This document shows positions 35,211 to 46,616 of a stretch of 64,000 nucleotides of DNA, piece by piece. Positions within the stretch are counted from its first letter, which is position 1; the number at the start of each line of letters is the position of its first letter. The DNA comes from Anagrus nilaparvatae (Eukaryota > Arthropoda > Insecta > Hymenoptera > Mymaridae): the NCBI GenBank assembly GCA_022575985.1, contig JAKSXM010000014.1, positions 7,192,001 through 7,256,000 of the forward strand. The letters run 5' to 3'. The position numbers were made by a program, and so were the translations under genes. The notes under the pieces were generated by a model. It did not search any database, was not told where the DNA came from, and saw nothing but the letters and a program-made list of their open reading frames with translations.

Positions 35211-35686
35211 GGGAGTTGACGCGTGGAGGAAAGAAGATATATTTTTTTTCGGACTTCTTTCTTCCTCTCACGAGTTTCGTATAAGAAATTCCAAAATGTT
35301 TTTGTTTATATTTCTGTAAATAAACTCCTAAGAACTCTGAAATTTTTTCAGTGTGTTTTTATAATAATAAATTATATTTTAACCAAATATTATCAAAATC
35401 TGTTTTGTAAATTTTTTGTTTGGAGCTCTTAAAATCTCTTACGGTGAATAAGTATGTAATATAAATAAGTACGTATTGTACAAAATTTACAAAACAGATT
35501 TTGATAATATTTGGTTAAAATATAATTTATTATTATAAAAACACACTGAAAAAATTTCAGAGTTCTTAGGAGTTTATTTACAGAAATATAAACAAAAACA
35601 TTTTGGAATTTCTTATACGAAACTCGTGAGAGGAAGAAAGAAGTCCGAAAAAAAATATATCTTCTTTCCTCCACGCGTCAACACCC
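35211..35686. mobile_element. Foldback element with identical 205 bp arms, TTAA flanks
   Basis: Arms 35211-35415 and 35482-35686 are inverted copies with only one difference visible, at the fourth base from the ends (GGGAGTTGACGCG versus GGGTGTTGACGCG). The loop is 66 bp. TTAA lies on both sides (35207-35210 and 35687-35690), as expected for a TTAA target duplication of the piggyBac type, although the GGG-starting ends are not typical piggyBac ends. There is no transposase. The two identical small ORFs reading through the arms are mirror images and not genes. Confidence 0.85.
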
Positions 35687-35690
35687 TTAA

Positions 35691-36194
35691 TAAATAAATA
35701 TCTAATTATAAATGAAAGAATAATATTAAATTTGTGTTTTTTATTTCCAACCTTAGTACACGTGCTTTTTAAAACAATATGGCCCAGCGTCCCTGCTGCT
35801 AAAACTGCGTTCAAAAAATTTCTTCATTATAACTCGAAATTTCACACGTATACCTCAATTTGGAAAGTACCAAAAAATTTTTTAGGCTTTGAAATTTTGT
35901 CACATTGCACTATTTATTTAAATAAATAAAAATAAGAAAATTTTCATAATGATACTATTTTTTTTTACGTTTCACTCACGAAAAGGCGCAAATTCACTGT
36001 CCATAAGAAAATTGTGCAGTGTACATTGGATTGCGGCTTTTTTTATGGTGTTCTTTAGGGAGCAACCTGATGCAGACTGCGTTAAAGGAAGAAAAGAGCT
36101 ACTGAACTCCGTAATGCGCCGCCGCGAGTTATCCCCTTCATAAAAAAGTATGCGCAGTTCACTTACGCGAAACAGTATGTCCAGAGAATTAAAA
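35691..36194. other. Non-coding stretch
   Basis: Open frames here are short and show no recognisable domain. The part at 35970-36180 is less AT-rich than its surroundings and may belong to the palindrome that follows. Confidence 0.4.
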
Positions 36195-36480
36195 AATGTC
36201 CCAAATCGCACGTAAATTACCTTTTGAGGCGAAAGTAAGGAATATACTGCAATTTGGGTCATTATTTATTTATGGACAAAGGTCGTATACGATTATTCTT
36301 AGTCAGTGGCGAAAAAGAAACACATCTTTTTCGGTCGCGCAGCCACTGGGAAATACGCGTTTTCTCGCCACTGACGCAGAAAAATCATATACGACCCCGG
36401 GCCATTAAAAAATAATTCCCGAAATCGTAGTTTAGAAAATTCGGTTTCACCTCGGAAGGTAATTTACGTGCAATTTTGGC
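36195..36480. repeat. Imperfect palindrome, CACGTAAATTACCTT arms
   Basis: Left GCACGTAAATTACCTT (about 36209) pairs with right AAGGTAATTTACGTGC (about 36457). Inside, GGTCGTATACGATTATTCTT pairs with AAAAATCATATACGACC, and AGTCAGTGGCGA pairs with TCGCCACTGACG around the centre near 36330. Another small palindrome (GTCGCAATATAGTATATTGCGAC) follows at 36487-36509. Non-coding MITE-like element. Confidence 0.75.
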
Positions 36481-36667
36481 CATGGGTCGCAATATAGTAT
36501 ATTGCGACTCATGGTATATTGAATATACTATTTGCTTTTTAAAGCATTTTCTATCTATCTATCTCTAATTTATTGATAAATTTTCTAAAAATTTATTTTG
36601 AGGGATGGAATGGGTTCTGGTCCAAGTACTCCAGTGAAAATACGTAGGGGGGTTGTATTGTTTCTGA

Positions 36668-36875
36668 CCATAACCAGATTTGTTCTAGTAAAGGTTTTTT
36701 AGTTCGTTGATTTTCATAATCAGGGTCTTTTCTGTGAGAAATTGGGGCTTCCACCTTAAATTATCCAAAACTACCCCTAAAAATGGCGTTTTCTAATTTT
36801 AAATAGCTGCATTTACTCTAGCCCTTTAAAATTTGGCATATGGGGGTTTTTTGGGTCACTGATCACAATAAAATG
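36668..36875. repeat. Palindromic repeat, GGTTTTTTGGGTC family, copy 3
   Basis: Begins with ACCAGATTTGTTCTAGTAAAG and GGTTTTTTAGTTCGTTGATT, and ends with GGTTTTTTGGGTCACTGATC in the same orientation. The two arms are related to 22128-22362 and 42216-42420. Here the right arm is direct, not inverted, unlike copies 1 and 2. Confidence 0.55.
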
Positions 36876-37600
36876 GATAAAAAGCAATATTTGTTTATCT
36901 GTGGCAAATATTGAATAATATTGCTAACGTTTTTTGTTCTTGTAAATTTACTTGAAAAAACAAATTATAAAGAATTTTTCATCTTTACTAAAGATTATTT
37001 ACTTAAATAAAATTTTGTTTAAAAATTATTTACATAACATTTTTTTTATTTCATGATGTAAATATGCTTCCTTTTCTGCCCTGAAAACTATGCTTAAAAC
37101 AAACATTTTTTTTTCCACTTTTTTTTTCTAGGGAAGAAAGTGACTACTTTTAAGCGCAGTAATTTTTTTTAAATTTAAATTAAATTATTCTTAAAAAAAA
37201 AAAACGGGACAGTCCGGGACGCGACCCACCAACCATCGGTAGACTTATACACATGCCTCTAGGTTACCGTGCTATACACAAAATTAAATCTAATTTCGAT
37301 ACATATAAACTGTGAATAAAGTGCGAGTGAGATAGAATATATAGCACCGTCGACTGCGGTTAATATATACTTCGTTATTTAACCACGTATTCTTCATAAA
37401 TGTATATATGTAAATTATTGATTTAATCTTATTATTTTTTCTTTTGCATGAAAAGGAAGCAATTTACATCTCCAAATAAAAAACTATGTCTTGTACACGA
37501 AGCTAAAAGTCCACCTTTAGCCCTTGTATAAAAAATAGATATTTTTATAAAAGTTTTTTAAAATGATTCACAGATTTAAAACAGTGTTGGAAAATACGGG
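36876..37600. other. AT-rich non-coding stretch
   Basis: No coding sequence seen. A short GC-richer piece lies at 37205-37280. Confidence 0.45.
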
Positions 37601-38540
37601 TGATTTTGACGCGCATTAATCGTATGCCGTATGTACGATCCGCATTTTTCATAGTCGTATATACGGAAAAAAATTATACAAAACCGTATTCTTATATACC
37701 GGTAAAGTGAATAAGGGTCCGTACAAATTCTTCAGTATATACGGGTAACAATTGACGAGAGCCGTATTTTAGGCATTCGTACAAACGGCTAAAAAAAGTT
37801 CAGACCCGCATATACGGATGACTGAAATGTGGAACCGCATATCACCCACCCGTTTATACGGATTCCCAAAATACGGGATCCATAGATTGTTTACCGTATA
37901 CACGGATAGGATCATATTGGACCCGTACACTTCTGATCCGTATATACGGATAAATAATATACGATCCCTTATACCACTGATTCGTATATATGGGTCACAA
38001 CTTTTTTTAGCCGTTTGTACGAATACCTAAAATACGGGTTCCATATATTATTAACCATATATACGGATAGGAGCATACTGGACCCGTACAGCTCTGGTCC
38101 GTATAAACGGGTGAATGATATACGCTTCCGTTTTCATTTTTGTCCGTATTATTAATGTATAAATAATTTTCTTAATTAAATCGGGTGATTAAATATTTTA
38201 CCGGTATCTAAAATACGGCTCCCATAAAGTGAAAACTGTATATACGGTTAGCATATACGGGCATCGTATTTCGAGTAACCGTAAATGATATATGGTCCCG
38301 TATACGACTCATTCATTTATACAGTTTGTTAAAAATTTGACCCGTATAAACGGCTAATATTATATGGTTACCGTATTTAAATTAACCGTGTATACGGATT
38401 AATCATATACGGTCCCGTATACGACTCATCCGTTTGTACGGTTGATTAAACTTTTGACCCGTATATAAGGTTATTATATATAGGACCTTATATACGGCAA
38501 AAAGTCAAAATCCGAAATTCTCATTTCCGTAGATATACGG
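37601..38540. repeat. Cluster of CCGTATATACGG-like palindromes
   Basis: About 14 exact or near copies of the self-complementary 12-mer CCGTATATACGG occur with irregular spacing (for example near 37655, 37811, 37856, 37893, 37942, 38048, 38098, 38237, 38343, 38388, 38460). Superimposed are an inverted repeat (37773-37817 against 37983-38027) and a direct repeat of about 170 bp (around 37880 and 38050). No coding region. See findings. Confidence 0.85.
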
Positions 38541-38889
38541 ATATGATGCGTGCCCCAAATTCTCAACCCTAGATCTGATTACCCAAACTTTAAGCTATTT
38601 CCAAATGTTCTGAGGTGGAGGGGATTTTTCTAAGAAGTGTGTAAAATTTGGCTTGATTTTATTTTGGTCACTCAGGTGACTAAAAATATGGCCATATTAC
38701 GAGACTCAGAAAAGCTTCTTCGTAACAGCCCTTTATCTGTAGGCCCTCAATGATAAGAATCAAATTTAAAAATCTAGCGTATATTCATTTTGGTCTCCTA
38801 CGTGACTTCAATTTTAGGTGAGTGTACCCTCTGCCCCAGAACAATGGGGCATAGACTAAACTTAAGGTACGTTTTCAAAAATTATAACC
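38541..38889. other. Non-coding stretch
   Basis: No gene or repeat recognised between the palindrome cluster and the large TIR element. Confidence 0.4.
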
Positions 38890-38947
38890 GGTTTGTATAA
38901 ACACAACCTAAATGCATGGAACATGTTTACTTCCAAATGAGGACTAG

Positions 38948-39940
38948 CAAGGGGAGACCGGAACATTTGCGTCGCCAAATTACAATTTATAGTTATAGAT
39001 GACTAATATGTTTAAAAAATACCAAAGATACCCTCCGTTTATTCCAACGCGTCTTTTGGGCTTAGAAACGGAGGGCTCAATGTTATAAAATAGGATTTTT
39101 TCTAAATCTTCCATATAACGCTGTAATCTTGCAAATTAACCAAAATACATCCGGTTGATCTCATTTTTTCCGTATAAGTACCATATTTTAATTCCCTTCA
39201 GCCGTAATGCTCCATCACCTATTCTCTCATCGCTATAGTCAATAAACCAAATTCCCATTTTCGGACTCAAAAGACCAATTTTTAATTTAATACCAAAATT
39301 GCAATTTTTAATAAAATAGGTCTTGTAGTTCTCAAAAATTTTGTATTAGCCCTAAGTTTTGAAAAATGTTTTACTCGTTTCTTTTTGATTACTCATTTAG
39401 CAGATATGATAATTTAAAGACAGAGTCACAATTTAAAGTTTTTTTAAAAAAATCATATTCTATCTTTAACTTTGCGGAGTCATATCTCAAAAAAATCTAA
39501 AGCTAATAAAACGAGTAAAAAATTTTTGTAAACTTGGAACTTGTACAAAATTGTACAAAAATAGACCTGTAAAACTCATTTTCATCAAAAGTTACAATTT
39601 AGGCAGCAATTTAAAAAGTGGTCATTTCGGACCAAAAATGGGCATTTAGTTTATTGACTATAGCGATGAGAGAATAGGTGATGGAGCATTGCGGCTGACG
39701 GGAATTAAAATATGGAATTTATACAGAAAAAATGAGATCAACCAGATGTATTTTGGTTAATTTGCAAGATTACAGTGTTATATGGAAGATTTTGAAAAAA
39801 TCCTATTTTATAACATTGAGCCCTCCGTTTCTAAGCCCAGAAGGTGCGTTGGAATAAACGGAGGGTATCTTGGGTGTTTTTTCAACATATGAAAGTCATC
39901 CATAAGTATAAATTGTAATTTGGCGACCCAAATGTTCCAG
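38948..39940. mobile_element. Nested 993 bp hairpin element with TAG target duplication
   Basis: The ends are inverted (CGGAACATTTGCGTCGCC near 38959 and GGCGACCCAAATGTTCCAG at 39922-39940). Arms of about 300 bp (38960-39270 and 39625-39940) are nearly identical inverted copies. Comparison with the uninterrupted right arm of the host element shows the insertion point, with TAG on both sides (38945-38947 and 39941-39943). Non-coding. Confidence 0.85.
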
Positions 39941-39989
39941 TAGATATAATACAAATGTTACTCAACATTAAAATTCAATTTTATATTTT

Positions 39990-40400
39990 TATAATTTGTA
40001 ATTATCACCTCACTAGCTTTTAAGATTCTAAACCAAAATTATTTTGATTTCCTAAACCTGAATTATTCCAATTCCCAGAACCTGAACTATTCCAACTCCG
40101 TAAATCGATATTACTCTAAGTCCATAAACCTGTATTATCCCAAGTCCTTAAGACTAGATTTTTCAAAGTCTTTTAAAAGTATTTTATTTATTTATATACT
40201 TAACTAATTATTCTAAGTCTCGTTTGACCCCCCCCCCCCATTAAATAGGAAAAATTTAACCCCCCCTTAAAAAGGACAAATTTGACGCCCCCTTAAATAC
40301 GACAAATTTAACCCCCCCTTAAAAAGGACAAATTTGACTTCCCCCCTTAATTTTCAAGTTCTGAAGAACCCCTTCCCTATAAACGTATTCCATGTTAAAA
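39990..40400 (+). repeat. C-run repeat family, copy 2
   Basis: Four or five units of the type GGACAAATTTGAC followed by a C run, preceded by AAGTCCTTAAGACTAG and followed by TTCAAGTTCTGAAGAACC. It is part of the left TIR of the 38.9-43.4 kb element. Confidence 0.8.
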
Positions 40401-42189
40401 GCTTTATAAAATAGTTCATGCGCGAGTGGTTTCCTAAAAATTGTATAATATCTCACATAATATAATAATTGTTTACTAATTCTTTTTGTTTCTCACACCT
40501 TCTTATATCTTCTCATGTCCTCTAATATCTTCTAATATCTTCAAATATCTTCTGATATTTTCTCATTTAATAATAATAATAATAAGAGAGAATTTTCTAT
40601 ACATTACTATGAATAATGAGTTAAAATATGGAGTTTATAACGATACAGTTTAGATGGCGTGTCAAATTTTTCTCGCAAGTGCTAAAATAATTCTTTCTTA
40701 TGTATATAAGGAGGCTCTGAATAATGCAAAATCATTAATTGTATTGCGTGCGTGCAAGCGTATATATATAAATACATGTAGATTTAAGTATATTATTAGG
40801 CTATAATGGTTAGGTTAAGTTAAATAGGTATATACATGTAAATTAAGTTTATAACATTAATGCAATAATATTGTAAAAACTTCTATGTAAATGTGAACAA
40901 ATTGAGAGCTATACAAAAAAAAAGAGCGAGTGACATTACAGATTATTAATATTACATATTATTCCTACATCTTTTTTTTTAACTTTGTTTAATTAGAAAT
41001 TTCTGATTTGAAATTCAAAAACAATTTAAGATGTTTCTAAAAAATTCTTTTCAATTTTGATATAAAATCATTTTTTTTTCTGATAATATGATTGAAATTT
41101 CTTATTTCCAAAGTACTAATTATGTTAGAAAATTCTCCTATTCTCTTATTAAAAAATCGCTCTATAAAAAGTATACATTAAGCAAGGAAAACTAGATATT
41201 TCTTCGAAATTCTAATAATTTCTGGATCAATTTTTTTAAAATTATCACAGAATTTTCTTATTTACTCTAATATATAATTTCTTGAATTTTTTTAGAAAAT
41301 TCTAATAGATTCTGAACTAACAAACAACTGAAATAAATTACTATATCTAATAATATCTAAAGAAAGGTTATTAAAAATTAAGAATTGAAATTTCTAATTA
41401 GTTCTAAATATTCAGACCAAAAAAAAGCGCAGAAATATCTAATTTTTATATTATGTTTCCTATAAAAAAGGTTGGATTTGAAAAATCTATTAAAATCTAA
41501 TTAGTTCTTATGAAATACCCTTATTAGATTTTAATAGAAAATTCTGATTCTTACCATTTCTTATTTAAACTTATCAAAACTTTTTTTTCAAGCAAATGAG
41601 AAATCATAAGAAATAGTAAGATATATTGTGGACAAAACGTAACTGAAATCTGATTAAATCTCATTATTAAAAAGATTTAATGAGAATTGATCAGTTTAAA
41701 TAAGACTACATCACAAGGGTAACCAATTTAGTTCTAGTATAATAGTCAATAAACTTCTAAAGCTAAAATAATGCATCGGTTATTGCATTTATCTTGTACT
41801 TTAGAAATACAATTACAAGCACTGGGTAAAAAAAAAGCAATGAACTTTCAGAGATAAAATAATTTATCTGTCACTACATTTGACCTTTACTGAATAAAGT
41901 AACTGCAAGTTCTGCATAAAAATCTCTGACATTTTTTGCTTTTTACTCTGATTCAGTTCTTGAAGTAGCTTCTTCAGCGAGAGGTCAAATGTGGTGATCA
42001 ATGAGTTATTAGAGCTTTAGCTGATTTCTTGCTACTTTCATCCAGTATTTGTAGTTGCAATTGCAAACAGATAGTGAATAAATTAACTAAAAAATAATTT
42101 TATCTCTATAACAATACTTCCTTCTTTTTGTATTTCTAACTAATCACTTCCTATTTACTCTAGTCAAATTACGGGTTTGGTTGCATAAT
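40401..42189. other. AT-rich interior of the large TIR element
   Basis: No coding sequence. It contains a degenerate tandem of TCTTCTAATATC-type units at 40497-40565 and a weak inverted repeat at 41780-42070 (TCACTACATTTGACCT near 41868 against AGGTCAAATGTGGTGA near 41982), perhaps a small MITE. Confidence 0.5.
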
Positions 42190-42215
42190 TAAGGGAGAAC
42201 ACCAGATTTGATCTA

Positions 42216-43300
42216 GTATTAGTATAGGTTTTTTGGATCGCCGAACAACACCAAAATTGGGGTTATTTGTCAGGGACATTGGAGCTTCAACCTTAAATTA
42301 GCAAAAACTCAACCCAAAAAGGGTTTTTATGCATACTCGCACTTTGAGTGCTCAGATTTGAACCATACGGGATTTTTGAGTCGCTAATCAAGAACGTCGA
42401 CTTCTTTTTCATAAATAATTAATATTTCACCCTTAAATTAACTAAAACTAAAGGAAGATGTTTATAGGGAGGGGGTACTTCAAAACTTAAAAATTAAGGA
42501 AGGGGTCAAATTTGTCCTTTTGAAGGGGGGTCAAATTTGTCCTATTTAAGGGGAAGTCAAATGAGACTTAGATTAATTAGGTAAGTAAATATAAATAAAT
42601 AAAATACCTTTAAAAGACTTTGAAAAACCTGGGCTTAAGACTTAGGATAATACAGGTTTATCGACTTAGAATTATATAGATTAAGGGACTTGGAATCATT
42701 CATGTTTGGGGAATTTTTATTTAAATTGTTTCAGGAGCACCGTGTCTAGTATTAGTATAGTTTTTTTTTATCGCCGAAAAACACCAAAATAAGGGTTATT
42801 TGTCAGAGACATTGGAGCTTCAACCTTAAATTTGCAAAAACTCAACCCAAAAAGGGTTTGTTTACATACTCGCACCTTTAGTGCTCAAATTTAAACCATA
42901 CGGATTTTTTAAGTCGCTAATCAAGAATGTCGACTTCTTTTTCATCAATAATTAATATTTCACCCTTAAATTAGCTAAAACTAAAGGAAGATGTTTATAG
43001 GGAGGGGGTACTTCAAAACTTGAAAATTAAGGGAGGGGGTCAAATTTGTCTTTTTCAAGGGGGGGGGGCAAATTTTGTCCTATTTAAGGGGGGGGGGGTC
43101 AAATGAGACTTAGGTAAGTATATATAAATAAATAAAAAACCTTTAAATGACTTTAAAAAATCTGGGCTTAAGGACTTAGGATAATACAGGTTTACCGACT
43201 TAGAATAATATCGATTTAGGGACATAGAATACTTCAGGTTTAGGGAATCAAAATAGCTAGAATCTTAATAGCTAGTGAGGTGATAGTTACAAATTATAAA
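42216..43300. repeat. 536 bp tandem duplication within the large TIR element
   Basis: The block 42216-42720 (AGTATTAGTATAGGTTTTTT, GACATTGGAGCTTCAACCTT, GTTTATAGGGAGGGGGTAC, C-run units on the minus strand) is repeated starting at 42752 with about 90% identity. Each copy combines the GGTTTTTTGGGTC palindromic family with the C-run family, showing that the two belong to one larger repeat. Confidence 0.85.
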
Positions 43301-43401
43301 AATAGAAAATTGTATTGTAATGTTGAGTAACATTTATATTATACCTAGTCCTTATCTGGATGTAAACATGTTTTATGCATTTAAGTTGTGTTTACACAAA
43401 C

Positions 43402-43799
43402 AAAAAAAAAAAGAAATTTAAATTCCCTCTCTATGTTTACTTTTTGGCCTGTTTTGCCTGCGCTGTCAAACTTACATTTTCAAGACATTAAACAAATAGC
43501 TTTATTATTCTAAGAAAATAGATTCATTTTTCCGTTATTATACTTCTAACTATTTTTGAATAATTAGAAGTTGTGTTAGAGCTACTTTTGGATGTAAATT
43601 GTGCAGCCAATTTTGCGAATTTTCACCGTAGCTTACAAAGCCAAACTTTGCAGTACCAAAATGGCGGAAAATGGGGAATGGTACCAGAAACAGGAAAATA
43701 ATCATATTCAAGTCAAAGGTCAGGAGGCAGAAGAGTCATTTAATTAGTCTGTAATCACAATTGACTGAAAGAGATTAATTAAAAATAAAAATTAATCTG
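43402..43799. other. Non-coding stretch
   Basis: No coding sequence recognised. It begins with an A-run directly after the TIR element. Confidence 0.4.
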
Positions 43800-44813
43800 A
43801 AGGATCATCTATATTTTTCTTATAATTAATATACAGCTTATTTTTTGCTATGGATAACTTAATTATACCATACGTAATCCAAGAATTTTTTTTATGAATT
43901 TAAAGTTCTTATGTATAACGATTGATTAAGTCTTGTAGTACCTTAATTAAGTAATCCATAGCACAATTAGGGTCAGTTATCTTTATTACTGATTGCCAGT
44001 CAAATGATTTACCAAAATTGAGTAATTTATTATGATTAATTGATTTAGTGTAGTTGATATTATTCTTCGATAGGAATATCAAGTTTTAATAAAAGCGTTA
44101 TCAATACAAGTGCCACCAGAGTTGTTAAGTTCATTAGGTCTGGTTATTTTATTAAAGTTAGGAAAATATTCCTTTTCAAGGAAATTATTAATAAACTGTT
44201 CGCTGTAATTGTTACCGTTAATCAAGTCAATATTAAATTCCCCTATAATAATATGGTTTTTTATTTTTGTATTTAAGTTTAAAAATTCATTAATTCCAGG
44301 AATAAACCTTTCCAACTTTAATTTGTGGCATCTTTAAAATGATGTAATTTTTAAATTGATATTTTTAAATTTTATTATTATGCTTAAAAATTTGATGTTA
44401 TTAACTATTTCAATGCAAGAACTGTGTTTAATTTTTTTATTCACAAAAATAAAAATTCCATCAGCTTTATTAATTTTTGAATCATTGTAATATAAAAAGT
44501 AATTATCAAGATTATGGTATTGAGGGCATGGAAGGTTCCAGGTTTCTGAGCAAACAATGACGGAAGGGGGATTATGAAAGTTACTTAAGAATAATTCTAA
44601 ATTTTCAATATTAGCATTGAGACTTCTTACATTTAAATGAAGTACTATACAGAAATCATTATTTTTAATTTGACTAGTAAGAGATTCTAAATCAAAAAGT
44701 TCATTTTCAATAATATGACTAGAAAAATCGTCAACTTCATTTGACATTTCTTCATTATAAGATGTATTAAAGGAATTTTCATTGATATATGCATTATCAA
44801 ATTGTTCTGTCAT
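43800..44813 (-). pseudogene. Non-LTR endonuclease, third family
   Basis: Minus-strand frames read LHLNVRSLNANIENLELF and VIVCSETWNL (catalytic Glu) from 44813, then after a break at about 44325 HIIIGEFNIDLING (the usual GDFN is GEFN) and NSGGTCIDNAFIKT down to 44079. A post-endonuclease segment (KSFDWQSVIKITDPNC and NSWITYGIIKLSIAKNK) follows to about 43800. The order is endonuclease then linker, as in CR1/I-type elements. The reverse transcriptase that should follow is missing. The catalytic Asp-to-Glu change may inactivate it. Confidence 0.85.
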
Positions 44814-46616
44814 GTTAAAAGAATATTTGAAATGCCATTATTCCGATCATTTATTGTTTCTGCTGCGTCAGTTATTGCTTTATTAATTATTGGAACTATT
44901 TTAGATTGGTTAACTTTTTTATTAATTTTTACTTTGTAGGGACCTAAATACTTCGGGATTAATGGCATAACTTTATAATTCATATCAGATATTAAACTAT
45001 TTAATTTTTTCTTTAGATGTTCACATTTCATGACGTCATTGAAAGAATGATTTGTATCATATGTTGTATTAAAAAAGTTGTTATTATGTATACAATTAAT
45101 GCACTTTCGATTTTTTTTCTGTGAGTCACAAGATGTATATCATGATTTTCCGAGCACAATATACACACAGTTTCGTTTTTACATTTTTTGTAACTGTGAC
45201 CAAATTTACCACATTTTTTGCATGGTAACAGATCAAAATAGTCAAAGTATGACAATTTTGTGCGCCAATAAATAGAAAAAAGTTATTATTACGAACATGA
45301 GGATATAAATCAATGGGAATTTCAATTATTGCACTTATACTATGTTTAGAAGTTTTATAAGTATGAATTATTTTGCACTTATCACTGTAATCTTGAAAAT
45401 TTCTTTTACTGACATCATTTTCAATTTCTTCTAAACTCATATCGTTTGAAATGCCTACGACTTTCATTTTTGGGCATCTAAGTTTTTCAGTCTCAATTTG
45501 GTAGTTTATTCCTAAAATTTTAGAAAGTTGTTCTTTTGTGCTTTTAATGTCTTTATTGTGACAGCATTTGAAGGATACATTATTATTTCTATGGTTTTCT
45601 TTCAAATTCGTAATTGGAATTAGTATTTCTTTTTGTATTTTGTTTTTTATTAGCACATACATATCTTTAGTTAATGAATTAACTTTAGCTGTTATTACTA
45701 TGCTTGGTGTATTAATTATTATCTCTTGATTAATCGTTTTATTATTATTGATTTTATTAGATACGATGTTAACGTAAGTGATGCTGTTGATTTGTTTGAT
45801 TGGATTTTTGACAGTATTAAGATTCTCATTATCTATTTTTTTTATTTTTTCATCTAGCCATTTAATTTTTTCTGATTGTAATTTATTATTAAGTTGAAGT
45901 GATTCATTTAGATTTTTTAATAAACCATTTTAAGGTATAATACTATTATTTATATTTAATATATTGGATTTTAGGTTTTCATATGTTTCATTTTTAGTAT
46001 TTATTATATCTTTTAAGTCTGTTACATGTTCTTCATAGATTTTAATATCAAACTTCTCAGTATTCTTGCATTGGATTTGCTCATAAAAATCTTCAATCTG
46101 CTGTTTAAGTTTATTATTTAATTCTAACAAAGTAGAATTGTCAATATTTAATTTTTTTATTTCGTTATTTGCATCTGTAAGCTCTTGTTTTAATTGATTA
46201 AGTTCTTGATTTCCAATGCTCTTTCTGCGTAGGGCATTAATTTCTTCTAATAATGAAGAACTTTGATTAGAGTAATTTTTTACTTTCGTCTTTTCTTCTT
46301 GTAATCTTTCCTTCAAATTTGATACTTCTTTAGTTTGAGTTGCAATTTCTTGTTCAAAATGTGTATAGTCAGTTTGATTTTCACAGCAACATATTAGATT
46401 TCCGACAAGATGATAAATAGTATTATTTTTGGTAATGCATGCTTTGTGGTAACATTTACCACATTTTACGCAAACAAAAGAAGTAGGTTTATTATTTTTT
46501 CTAGAACATTTACAAGCATGAATTAGTTGTTCCTGTTCTTTTAATTTTTTAACGTCTTTTACGTTCATGTTTATATTTTGTTTACTTATGCGAGGGTATG
46601 TATACCTTGTAAACAC
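44814..46616 (-). pseudogene. Non-LTR ORF1 with PHD-like finger, coiled coil and zinc knuckle
   Basis: From 46616 the minus strand encodes a Cys/His-rich finger (CVKCGKCYHKACI, PHD-like), a long coiled coil (NLKERLQEEKTKVKNY onwards), a stop at about 45930, more Lys/Asn-rich sequence in the same frame to 45260, then after a frameshift a CCHC knuckle (CKKCGKFGHSYKKC) and CILCSENH. Another frameshift precedes the tail at 45031-44810. Such ORF1 proteins bind their own RNA. Decay is light: about one stop and two frameshifts. Confidence 0.8.

Larger units (their letters stand above)
38890..43401. mobile_element. Large non-coding TIR element, about 4.5 kb with nested insertion
   Basis: The left end (38890-38947, then 39944 to about 40400) and right end (about 43000-43401) are inverted copies of some 450 bp. 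The ends are GTTTGTATAAACACAACC and GGTTGTGTTTACACAAAC-like. Next come TAACATTTGTAT and TTATCACCTCACTAGC, then the C-run units. The left arm is split by the hairpin element at 38948-39940. No transposase ORF lies inside; the centre (40.4-42.2 kb) is AT-rich. The right arm region carries a tandem duplication. Likely a non-autonomous DNA transposon; superfamily and target duplication unknown. Confidence 0.75.

Noticed and set aside
35223..35674. Two nearly identical small proteins on opposite strands
   Set aside because: They are mirror images produced by the perfect inverted repeat.
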